Positions 1 through 49,153 of a DNA stretch of 64,000 nucleotides are shown piece by piece. Both the position numbers and the translations under genes were made by a program. Origin of the DNA: Anisus vortex (taxonomy: Eukaryota; Mollusca; Gastropoda; Planorbidae). The notes beneath the pieces are model-generated. The model saw nothing but the letters and a program-made list of their open reading frames with translations. It was not told the origin of the DNA and did no database searches. The DNA is taken from contig OX421507.1 of assembly GCA_949126835.1 (NCBI GenBank), forward strand, positions 25,728,822 to 25,792,821, read 5' to 3'. The first letter of the stretch is position 1. Each line of letters opens with the position of its first letter.

Positions 1-35
1 AACCAATAATGCTGTCTTAAATGACTTATAGGTTT

Positions 36-240
36 GCATTAAAGGTTCCCGCTGTATACAACTTTCGATTTTAATTTTAATTTTTCTTTGACAAAATCAT
101 AGCAATTAAATAAAACGGAAGTGTGCATTACAATCGGGAATCGGGAATTCCGAAAAGAAGTAATTCGAGTCATCAAATAGCAGAAATATTAAAACAAGCG
201 GTCCACCTTATTATTGTCTGTGGTAAATTTAAAACAAAAG
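36..240 (+). repeat. Dispersed repeat, inverted relative to 20072-20222
   Basis: The stretch from CCGCTGTATACAACTTTCGA to AACAAGCGGTCC has a diverged reverse-complement copy at 20072-20222. Part of it (AACAAGCGGTCCA...) recurs directly near 20645-20685. Class unknown. The following 241-1090 shows no gene or recognisable repeat except a short CA run near 780. Confidence 0.6.
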
Positions 241-1090
241 AATAGATATCGAAGTGATAAATATGATTAAGACGTAACCTTTTTTGCTACTTATTCGGAT
301 ATTTGTACAAGAAGCTGAGGGGCGTTTGACGCAAACATGACAAAAAAAAAGATTAAAAAATCAACATTTATATACGAATCTAACTATCATCTACAATTAC
401 TGTCTTGGTCGAGTTTCCAATTTTTCAAAAGGGTAAAACAAAGCAAGACAAGAAACTAATTTTTGTTAGTTTTTACACAGACTATCCATGTGTAGCTAGA
501 ATAATTTTAAATGAATTAAATAAAAAAAAAACACGTGTCTGTTTGGAAAATAAATGTATACATATGGTGATATTTTGGGGATGTTGGTCAATATGAACGG
601 CCCTTGTCCTTTCCTGAATTAGACAAAAAAAATCGTACGTCATAGCTCGAAAAAAAAATGAGCAGAAACATGCTACAACATGCCCCTCCCCCACACCCTC
701 TTTTTCCCCTTATCTTTCTACTTGTAGACTTTATTTAGATCAGAAGATTTTACCTTCGTTAATAAATAAAACATTATAAACACACACACAGACGCTAACG
801 TCATCTCCTTATGTCCTGAAAAGTTAACTCATGTCATGTCCACAGGTAGATTTCTACATGCTCTGTTGTATTCGTGTCTTCAATGGACAAAGAAAATACA
901 ATTCGGTGCTGGAATTTTATTTTATATAGTATAGTTAGGAGATAGATTCCGTATTTGTTCAATGATAAAAGACAGGTTAATGTGTGTTTTAGTGTATACG
1001 TGTTTTGTATTTGTATATGTGTTTTAGGGACAGGTAATATTTAATAGACAAATAGTTATTTTTGGAGAAAATTATAAACACACCAATTCT
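241..1090. other. No gene seen
   Basis: AT-rich sequence upstream of the phosphatase-like gene. Short open frames on both strands have no recognisable content. Confidence 0.5.
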
Positions 1091-1094
1091 GTTG

Positions 1095-1102
1095 TATAAA
1101 TA
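1095..1102 (+). promoter_or_regulatory. Putative TATA box of the phosphatase-like gene
   Basis: TATAAATA lies 69-76 bases upstream of the ATG at 1171. A start site about 30 bases downstream would leave a 5' leader of roughly 40-45 nt. Spacing is the only support; no other core element was recognised in this AT-rich stretch. Confidence 0.4.
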
Positions 1103-1170
1103 GTTTTGTGGTTCATTCGTATATCGGTAATATACTTTGTTAAAAAAGACAACACTATATTTGTATAAAA

Positions 1171-39324
<38,154 letters not shown>

Positions 39325-39326
<2 letters not shown>

Positions 39327-39330
39327 TAAA
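39325..39330 (+). terminator. Polyadenylation signal overlapping the stop codon
   Basis: AATAAA shares its first two bases with the TAA stop, which would give an unusually short 3' UTR. A second AATAAA lies near 39478. Which one is used cannot be told from the sequence. Confidence 0.4.
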
Positions 39331-39545
39331 AAAAAAATATTATTCCATCATGGTTTCCGTTGTTCTTTCTACCTAACAGTTTAATAACATTTAAAATCTG
39401 TATCAAAATGCCAGACTATAAGGCCCAAAGTACGGATAAAGCTATTAAATCGTTGGGTTAAATAATCGCCTGTAAAGAATAAACGGCTATAACATATAAG
39501 AAAAGAAAAACTATTTCTAAAGACTTCAAAATTACCATTACACTC

Positions 39546-39870
39546 ATTAAGGGAACGTCCATTAATTACGTCAACAAAATAGGAGGGAGGGGGTCTGAAA
39601 AAGTTTGACAAATGTTGACATGGGTAGGGGGGGAGGTCATGAAAAGTTGACGTTAACAATGTTACTTTTTATGAAATAAATAATGATTCAAATTTATTAC
39701 AAAATTCTACATTTGCCCTCTTCATTAGATAACATGTAAAAACATGTTTTTTACGTTAATACAAATATGTTAATTATGGAAACTACAGTAGTTTGTCTGT
39801 ATATATGGGTGGAAATTAATGCTATTGTTAGCAAGGCACAGTGACCGACCAAAATTGAAGACAGCCAGTT
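39546..39870 (+). repeat. Terminal-inverted-repeat family, left-end copy
   Basis: GGGAACGTCCATTAATTACG, then GTCTGAAAAAGTTTGACAAATG and GTTGACGTTAACAATGTTAC; ends CCGACCAAAATTGAAG like the copy at 3288-3655. 3' of the phosphatase-like gene. Confidence 0.65.
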
Positions 39871-40357
39871 CTGGTCTTTTAGAAATATACAACGGCTAAA
39901 AGAATAGTTATGAGGAATCCGTTTTGACATCAAAATTGAGTCAGCGATAATTAATACTCAAAATCTTAGTCGCGTTTGGTTAAACTTATGGTACATTCGC
40001 TGTAGTGGGAAAGTCGGAAACTCGGAGGTTCCGAGTAGGAATAAGTAAAAATAGTGATCCGTATTCTGACACTGTGCATTTTAAAACTGTTGGTTTTATC
40101 GATGCGTCATTAGCAACCTTAAAATTATGTATTTTTTTAAGATTTGTTAAAATTATAAATAAAGAAAAATATTATGTACATTGCTCTTTTAAATAAAAAA
40201 TATACCATTTTAAATAAAATTATGTTTCAAAATAGAGTAAAAAATATGTATGCATTATAAGCACTGATCTATATATTATTGTGAAATATAATTTCTTCGG
40301 CTTATAACGTTTAAGATAAAATCACTTATCTATATGAGTTGAAAAGCCGTAACTAAG

Positions 40358-41477
40358 TGGACGTCCATTAATTACGTCAATCAAATAGGGGGGAGGGGTC
40401 TGAAAAAGTTTGACAATTGTCGACATAGGGGAGAGGGGAGGTCAAGAAAATTTGACATCAACAATGTTACTTTTTATTACCTAAAAAATGATACAAATTT
40501 ATTACACAATTCTACATTTGTCCTGTGCCATGACATACTTGACATAGCCTACATAGGACATAGCAAACATGTAAAAACATGGTTTTACGTTACCCGGTAA
40601 TACAAATAATATATCAATTATGGATTTGACATGTCCTTTTTGTGTTCATCTTGTTAGTTTGTAGATCTGTGTATGGACAGTGCAGTATTTACTTATAATT
40701 AAGCTACACAAGAAATAACTTAGGGTTCATAAAAATAATTTTTTTGTCATATATATAGCCTACTTAAATATACAAAGTATATCAAAATTATGGCACACTA
40801 AAGTAAGACACTAAAGTAAGATACACAATCTTGGAGGATTTAAGAACTGCAGGGTACTTCAGTTTATCTGTAGATTCCACTACAGACCGGTCCCATATTG
40901 ATCAGCTCACTAAGGCCTATATAGCCTATATGTTTCACAAGATGATGGGCTCCCTATTGAACGTTTTCTAACTTTCCTAGATATGGGTAGCCACACAGGG
41001 GAAAATTTGGCTAATTTTGTGCTCAACCACCATAAAATGAGTGCAAAATGAATTTCACAAGACTAGTCAATCGCTGCCAGACCCCCAAATTAGTCTATAT
41101 ATGTAGCCTTATAGGGAATTGTAGGCCTATGCTTCACTTTCGCATTTTGTTAAAGGTTCCCGGGATATGTTCGATCATTTTGAAGAAAAAGCAAAGGAAA
41201 AATTGCCTGTAGAAGAAGGCATATCAATGATGATGAAAAGGTCTATTGAACAATTAACATTGTAGGCTACCAAAAGCTCATTTAGTGAAACGTAAAATTG
41301 GAAAAGATTAAATATTTCTATGAAAAGAACAATAGTAAACAGAAAGAACAGAACTATTGTTAAAATCTTCGCATTTGAAAAAAATGTGGGAGGGGCGAGT
41401 TGGGGGGGGGGGAAGGATGGTAGGAACCATAGGTAAAAATCTACTAAAAATTGTAAAACGTAATTAATGGACATCCC
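40358..41477 (+). mobile_element. TIR element of the GGACGTCCATTAATTACG family with hAT-like remnant
   Basis: Starts GGACGTCCATTAATTACGTC and ends ACGTAATTAATGGACATCC, near-perfect inverted tips 1.1 kb apart. The frame at about 40830-40970 reads LEDLRTAGYFSLSVDSTTDR and HIDQLTKAY, typical of the DUF4371/ZMYM-like hAT transposase segment, with later stops. No target duplication was recognised. This is the only copy in the window that retains coding remnants. Confidence 0.6.
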
Positions 41478-42211
41478 GAAAGTAACGGTAACTTTTCTAT
41501 ATTTTATGTTAATTTTCAACGTCGTCAAGGAAGATGTAATTAATTCACATTATACATATTATATAGATAAGTGACAAAATATTATGCAAAAATGCACCAA
41601 GTTTGCAAATGGGAAAACTTCCTACTCGGAATTTCCGAGTTTCCGACTTTCCCACTTCAGCGAATGTTATATTAGCTTTTGTTTATAAAATTAGTTAGTC
41701 AAGAGTTGCGTCCTAGGTAATTAAAAAACACAATGCGGAGATTTATAAAAAACAACAACACGAAAATTCTTTTGCATGAAGCAATTAGTTTGGGGTTATA
41801 AATAGGTGATTCTTCGAATCTGACATTCACAATCCATCGTTTTCTTTTGGCGCCATCTTTTGAAAATGAAATAAAATTTAATTCTACACATATTTTCGTG
41901 CAACCAGCAACGTAGCTCACAGACATATTTCGACGAAAATGATCGAATTAGACTGGAAATGTTCTTCTTTGTGACCTTTCATGCATGCATAATCGTTAAG
42001 ACTTGTCAATAAAGTCATTGGAATTAAATTATTGTAAAGGAAACAGCTTTATTAAAAGACTTGATGCCATTTCCTTATTGCTACAATCTCATTTCTGCAA
42101 GAATTTCCTTTTTATGCGACAGTAAAGTGACTACATCAAGTACCGGTAGTCTTTTTGTGTCAATTACATAACTACAAAACCTTTCGTTAATTCATAGGAA
42201 TTGTATTTTTA

Positions 42212-45200
42212 TTAAAGGGTAAGTCCTGCCTGAAAATCAAATACGTAAAGTATATATTTTCTGAAAGCTTATTTAAAAATAAGATTTATCAAATATTTTA
42301 TTTATTTTTATTCTTTTGAAAAATGTGTTTAATTAATTAATAAATCGTGTAATTATTGATTGACCTAAAAAACGACCATGCAGTGACTTCCCTTCCTTGT
42401 GACGTCACAAGTGTAAGACAGGGTGAAGTCTTATATAGCCTACTATTTGCCGTAAACATTTTGTGCGAGAGGATTTTGTAAACATTCTTGCAGTCGAGAA
42501 GGGCTTTCAAAAGAAGAAATCTTGAATGCCTAAAGCATTCCGCCCATTCACAAGGATATCTGTTCCTTAAAAAGCAAAGTTAGGTGGCAAAAAAATTACA
42601 ATGCAGGCCTAAATCTAAGACTGATTCGGAAGCACCCTCAAACAAGACAGACGATCGGAGAAAAAAAAAGCATAGGCCTACTCATAAGAGATTTGAAAAA
42701 AGAATTAAATAAAGGTTTACTATATATCCATTACATGCCATATATTGTTAGCTATACTTTGCTATAATTTGCTTAAAATGTTATATTATTGTAATTGTTG
42801 TAAATAACAATATATAAAAAAATTATGTAGTTGTAAAAATGTAAAATTTACTTGGTGATAGTAAAATTTGTAATCATTTTATAATCAGGAAATATAATCC
42901 ACGAATAGAGAATCTCTTTCAATGGACCCAATGCCACCGCCACCACAGAGTGAAGCTTTGACTTGTGAGAACCAACAATTGCGAAGCCATAATTTATGTC
43001 TGTAGCTCTTCAGATCTTATGTTGATCACAGTTCCAAAGAGGACAAGATGATACAGACAAATCTCATATTCAGAATGAATCAGAAGCAAGGGTAAGCATT
43101 CAAAAATACATTAATGATAATTTATATATATATATAATATATTTAATATTTTGACTAAACCTTATATAGCTATATAAAGACTATAATATATAAATACTTT
43201 TTTTTAAATTTCACTTTTACTCATGCCATTTACTTTGTAGGCCTACATATATTACATTACAACCTATCTAACAATACTTTTTATATAGTACGAACTGGGA
43301 TTAAAACATGCAAGTCTGTAGAAGTTCAGACCTGTGAGCCATAGCCGAGGCAAGTCTTCAGTGACCTACACCAATAACTAAGTTCCAGATAAAGGTGAAT
43401 ATGAAGACGATGAATCTGATATTAGCAAAAGGTATCTTATAAGATAGACATTTTAAATTAGTTTACTAATTAGTCTTATTAAATATCTGCAATATTTGTC
43501 ATATTTAATTAATATTGCTAGACTTTGCTTTAATTTTAATCCTATTTAAGAACAAATATTTCATACACTGGTATTAGAAGTCTTGAAACATTTTGTTCAA
43601 CATTGATATAAAAATTCCTTTAAATAACTTTTTTTATCAGTGAAAACTAGGGCTGTGGAGTCGAAGAGTCGGAGGAAATTTAAAGTACCTGGAGTCGGAG
43701 TTGGAAGTACAAAAAGTTGAAATTTTTCTTGGGGGAGATACCATCTCCTACCAAGGGCGTCCCCAGGTGGCGAATAAGGAAATGGTCTTTATATGTAGAG
43801 GTCAGTTGTGAATACTGAATAAGCTGCCGTGGACCAACTGGTTTGCTGTCATGGAGGGTATGTGGGATATCCTGTGTTAAGAATACTCTTTTAAAAGTGC
43901 CTAATGCTCATAAATCCAAGGAAATTACTGCAAAAAAGTGAACAGAGGATGATCGACTGTTTTCCAAATGCACTACCTATTAATTATCAATCATGTTATT
44001 TTGTTTATACTGTGTTCAAAAATGTATATAATACATGGGCATATTTGTTTAAATTAGCAACTATATTGAAAGCAATAAAGACTTTTTATTCAAATTTAAT
44101 CCTTTTATTTTATAACTGTTCAAAGAAATATACTAATACTTTAGAACTAAGCCTGTACAGCTTATTCTTTATCAATATCGGCCCATTTGAAACCAGTTAT
44201 TCCCAATTGACAAGAGTAACACCATTAGTCAAATCACTAAACCTAGAAACACTAGAGGACAGAAGGGCAAAGAGTAAAGTAGTAATAATACATAAGGCAT
44301 TAAACTCTAATTTAGAAATACAACCCAATAACAATCTGTTGCAAAGCTCAGATAAACATAAAGACAAAAACACCTTCCTTGTCCCTTATGCGAGAACAAA
44401 TGCATATAAGTACTCTTTCTTCCCGAGTGGCATTCGGGCATGGAATGGGTTGCCTGAACAAACCAGGAAAACCAATAACCTAACATCATTTAAAACATTA
44501 ATAAAAATGCAAGACTAGACTCGGACCACGGATGAGCGTAGGACGCAATAATCTTCTTTATAGAAGGAGCGTCTGTAATGTATAAGATAAGATAAGATAA
44601 GAAGTTAGTCTGCCTTCTGGATAGGCCAACATTATTTTGTTTAAAGCACAAGCAGGCAGCAGTGTGTGAATTTCATGACCAAGTATGCCAAAACACCAAT
44701 AAACTGAGTTCCTGTAACTGTAAGCTGTGTATCACATTGTCCTGAAAAAAAAAAGAATAATTACTGTTTAGGTTTTATTCAATACTTTTCATAATTCAGC
44801 TGTTTTTTTAACATATCACTATTTGATGTATTTTTATATAAATCACATATAGGCCTACAACTATATTTTTTAAAACCCTTCTTCGGTATATGAAATATTT
44901 TTTATAGTATAGAGCAATTGATTCAATTAAAGGTTGAAATGCAAAAAGTGTTTTTTTTGTTTTGTTTCAAGCTTGAGCTTATATAGCCTAACTATAAATT
45001 GGGCTAATTTTCATTATTTTATCTAAAAACTGTTGCCAATGTAATCTTTTAATAATCAAGATCAAATAAAATTAATCCTAAGTAGCTTTAAACATTGAAC
45101 AGATAGGTAATAATCACTGGTGGTAAAGATAAGAGGATTGATCACAGCCTAAGAAGAGGACCAGGAAACAGCTAGCCCCTATTATGCCTGTTACGGCCGG

Positions 45201-46059
45201 TATTCCTATGTCAATAGGCTATGTCAATAGTCTACCTTTCCCGATATGTAGCTTTTTATGCAAGTATAATTATTAGTCCGTCACAATTCATAATAACTGC
45301 TTAGTAGCGTATTCATTCTAAACTAAATCGCACAAGTAAGCCTCCTATAGTCTATAGCCTATAGTATACCGGGTAGTCATACAGTCACAGTCATAGTAAT
45401 TAATATAGTAGGCAATAGCTAGCATATACTATTCATATAGCCAATATAGCTTAAAAGTTCCGGTAGTAAAAGTGAATTTAAAAGTCGTTTTATGTAGACT
45501 AGTGTGAAGATTACCTACATAGGCCTATCTTTAACGTAAGTCAGAAACTAAAAAATTGATAAAGTCAAACCCTAAGGCTATGATGCTAGGCTAAGCCTAC
45601 TAAAGTGTCGAGAAACTGCATAGCCATAGTCTATGGCATAGACCTAACCTAGGACTGTAGGAGGCTAATCAAGTAGGCCAACTTACCATTTGATATTTCC
45701 GATGCGTGATCCATTTTTCTCGATTGATATATGCTGAATTCAGCGTTAAAATTCCTTTCGTCCTCGTTGTCTGATAGATTTTTTTTATTGTTCAAACATG
45801 TAATACATGTCGCGTGAAGCCATGTCGATTATAGCATAGTCGATTGATTGTAAACAAAAATCTTGGAAACTTGTGACGTCACTACCTGTTCGTGAGTTTC
45901 CGGCCCGTGGTCGACAGTTTCCGTAATTGGCAATGTAATTAAATTAAATTAACACATTTATCGTCCACTCTCAAAAGAAAGACTTGTATATTTGAAAATG
46001 ATATTTCAAAGGCTTTAATATGGAATTAAGTTACTATTAAGGCAGGACTTACCCTTTAA
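42212..46059 (+). mobile_element. Candidate TTAA-target DNA transposon, 3.85 kb
   Basis: TTAAAGGGTAAGTCCTGCCT at 42212 is repeated inverted at 46040-46059, with TTAA at both outer ends. TTAA targets are used by piggyBac and Kolobok elements. TGACGTCAC occurs inside both ends (42400 and 45876). Coding remnants such as DKGEYEDDESDISKR (about 43395-43435) are broken by stops. A LINE tail is nested at 43904-44615. The superfamily cannot be settled from this copy. Confidence 0.55.
43904..44615 (+). repeat. LINE family-A 3' end, best copy
   Basis: The frame at 44205-44518 encodes RVTPLVKSLNLETLEDRRAK through YKYSFFPSGIRAWNGLPEQ to LIKMQD and stop. The 3' UTR is short: GGACGCAATAATCTTCTTTATAG ending in a GATAA repeat. 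The pattern is that of CR1/L2-like LINE C-termini. Eight fragments of this family occur in the window. Confidence 0.8.
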
Positions 46060-46231
46060 GAAAATGCTAAAGATTAAAGAAAACAACATCTGTGGCTTCT
46101 ATTATGGTTTTAATTTTTTAATTAAAATAATAAACAACTCTATTAAAGTGTAGGCATAAATCTAAGCTTTTGACAACAGTCTTGCTTATTTAAGTTTAAA
46201 TGAGTAGGCCTATAGGCCTACGTAGGTGCAT

Positions 46232-46591
46232 TGTTGTGAGCTATTTTGAGTGAAAGAGAGTGGATATGAATGAATTAAAATCTATTGTCGACAAATGGGT
46301 GTGTGTAGGCGTGTATGTGTGTGTGTGTGTGTGTGTGTGAGCTCAGTGATGTTATTGTAAAGATAGGAATGAATGAACTCAAGTCAGTTAGGGGGAATCG
46401 TGAATGAAGGGAGCGAACACGGGGCGTGTAAGATAGGAAGACTGGACATTCGGGGTATGAGAGCTGAGCAGGACAGAGCTGTAGGGATTTTGATTGGTGA
46501 TTCGGTATGTACATGTAAAATAAAGGTTGAAATGAAACTCTTGTGTCCAGCGTGTTAGTTGAATAAAGAACAGTGTAATATAATTATAACA
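46232..46591 (+). repeat. 5' LTR
   Basis: TGTTGTGAGC to ATTATAACA, 360 bp. Contains a GT run, an AATAAAG near its 3' end and the usual TG/CA borders. Its partner is 53225-53576. Confidence 0.95.
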
Positions 46592-46839
46592 TTTGGCGCC
46601 CAACTAGAGGTTCGACCCAGACCCAGTACGTCTCGAACTGGGAATAACAAGCGTTGTGTGCAGTTTCCATACTTTAGAGGTTCGACCAGACCCTGTACGT
46701 CTCGAACTTGAAATAACATTTAACATTAGTTTAAATGGTGCGATGATCATCGTAACCAGAAGTACTGTGAATTTTAAATTTTAAACTACACTACAGTAAT
46801 AAGGTGCCAGCAAAGATATTGTGCTGCCTTGTGCTGTGA

Positions 46840-47280
46840 TCTACACGTAAGCTGATCGTGTGCGGGACCGTATGCTGACCTGGGGTCTCTCACTTTGACC
46901 GTCCTGTGCTGTGAGTAACAACCCTGACGTGCAGACCTTGCCCGTCCTGTGCTGTGAGTGACAACCCTGACGTGCAGACCTATGCTCACCGTACGTGGGC
47001 CGTATGCTGACCTGTGCTGTGAGTGTGCAGACCTTGCCCGTCCTGTGCTGTGAGTGACAACCCTGACGTGCAGACCTATGCTCACCGTACGTGGGCCGTA
47101 TGCTGACCTGTGCTGTGAGTGACAACCCTGACGTGCAGACCTATGCTCACCGTACGTGGGCCGTATGCTGACCTGTGCTGTGAGTGACAACCCTGACGTG
47201 CAGGCCTATGCTCACCGTACGTGGGCCGTATGCTGACCTGGGGTCTCTAACCTTGCCGTCCCGTGCTGTGAATGACAAAA
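46840..47280. repeat. 65-bp tandem repeat in the element leader
   Basis: GTGCTGTGAGTGACAACCC...CCGTATGCTGACCT starts at 47045, 47110 and 47175 at exact 65-base spacing, with partial units before and after. Open frames on the reverse strand here are by-products of the repeat. Confidence 0.9.
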
Positions 47281-47902
47281 CCTGATGTGCATCCCTGATA
47301 CTGGGACGAAACGACACGGGTAAAAACACACTCTGAACTGCTAGTTATTTCCCTGTGTGACCAGAGGTACATCGAACTGTGACCGTTGACATTGTTGACC
47401 TGTTACGGGAAGAAACTACTCAAGCGCATCGGCGATTGTAAAAGCAAGTATGCCTGTATTTAAGTATTATTATGATTCATGATTTTGTGTATGCTATGTA
47501 TTATGCTTTCTGTTTATTTTAATGGTGTGCATCCCTGATGCTTTCTGTTTATTTTAATGAAATTATATATTATCCTACACAAATTTCGAACTGAATTTAC
47601 ATGTGTGGAGAATAGTGTAGAAATAATTTTTTTAGGGCAATTAACTCAGCGTGTGTTGGAAAAATAAGATTATCTTTCGACGTCAGTGGTGATCTTTAAT
47701 GACACACTTGTATAATTTGGGATTTGTATACACACACTGGGTTGACAAAATCGCTTACAGTGTCGTTATCAGTAATTACTATTTTAGTAAACAATTGATT
47801 AGGAAGTAACTGATCGCACAATTGAATAAGTGGGACTACAAACTATACATCTTTTTTATAATTTTTTCTGATTACTTAATTAGTAGAATTTGGAGTGGTG
47901 AA

Positions 47903-49149
47903 ATGAGTAATGAGGATAAACTGGGTTTAGCCTATTATATAGACTTAGGAGAGAAATGTAAATTAGAGGGCGGAGACTTGATAGAATGGGCAAAAAAGAA
48001 ATTAAAAGATGCACGGGAACTAGAGAGGGAACGGGAAGAAAGGAATACAAGGAGAGAAGAGAGAGAAATAAAAAAATTGGAATTATTGAAAGAAAGCGCG
48101 AAGTCGGAGGGAGAAATGATAGAGAGTAAAAGAGAGGACGAAGGCGGAAAGAAATGGATAAAGATGCGGCTGGTAGGACTAAAAGGGGGTAATGAACCAG
48201 AAGATATTGACAACCTCATAGATATTTTTGAAAGAGAAGCCATAGAAATAGGGTTAGAAGGAAAACGATGGTGCCATGAGTTCAGAAAAATTTTGTTAGA
48301 TAGAGGGTGCGACCATTATACCACGGAACTAGGCGCGGAAACAGACTACGTGAAGCTAAAAAAAGAAATACAAAAACACTATGGGCTAACATGCGCAGGA
48401 TATAGTGACCGATTTTGGAACATGCGACCAGACAAGGGGGACAAATCAGGAAGCTACATCAGAAAAGTAAAATACTACTTGAAGCGATGGGTAGAGCTTA
48501 GTGGCATTGACAAAACATACGACGGACTATTGGACTTGATACTTAGGGACAAAGTGACGAGGACAGGGGCGACAGACACCATATTTTGACCAGGGAACCC
48601 AAGACAATAGACGACGTAGAGAAGGGTTGCGACAATTACTTCTCCATTTTCCCCAACAGACCTTTAGGACAAACAGAAACACAAACAAACGATGCCGTGG
48701 CCACAATTAGTGATAGGAAATCACGGGATAGAACACCACAAAGACCGCAATCACCGTTTAGACAGAGGCCACAATCACCATATAGACCACAATCATCCTT
48801 TAGACAGAGGCCACAACCATCATATAGATCGCAATCACCGTTTAGACAGAGGCCACAATCACCATATAGATCACATTCACCAATTGGGAAACAATCTCTT
48901 AGACAACAATCGGCCTACATGTCACCTGACCGATCACAGAAACAGACATATGACGGTTACAAACAAAAACATCAAGCATACAACCATCAAAATAGCAATG
49001 AGTGCTACACATGTGGTCAAACTGGGCACTGGTCGCGAGACTGTTGGCGAAATAAACAAGTAGGTCAAAGTTACAGAAACGAGACTCGTACAAACGGATC
49101 CGAAGGCGGGGACGATAGGAGGGTTCGGTTCAACAATAACAATGTATGA
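47903..49149 (+). CDS. Gag of the Gmr1-like element, split by a -1 frame change
   Basis: Likely start ATG 47903 (MSNEDKLGL), the first good Met; the frame is open from 47822. The N-terminus is a charged coiled coil, followed by capsid-like DRFWNMRPDKGDKSGSYIRK and LDLILRDKV. This frame stops at 48589, while the continuation (LTREPKTIDDVEKGCDNYF) lies one base back and runs to 49149. The second part has basic 12-13 residue repeats (RQRPQSPYR) and a CCHC knuckle, CYTCGQTGHWSRDC. The switch must fall between about 48544 and 48589: a one-base indel or a programmed -1 shift. Confidence 0.8.
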
Positions 49150-49153
49150 CTAG
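49147..49153 (+). promoter_or_regulatory. UGA-CUAG stop codon between gag and pol, readthrough candidate
   Basis: Gag ends ...AATGTA TGA CTAG. The same frame stays open across the stop from 49150 into the pol frame, with no other stop before 52437. UGA followed by CUAG is an established leaky context in alphaviruses and several animal genes. Position between the nucleocapsid knuckle and protease is where readthrough is used in gammaretroviruses. Confidence 0.6.

Noticed and set aside
46786..47329. Reverse-strand frames over the retrotransposon leader
   Set aside because: By-product of the 65-bp tandem repeat; no start context or family similarity.
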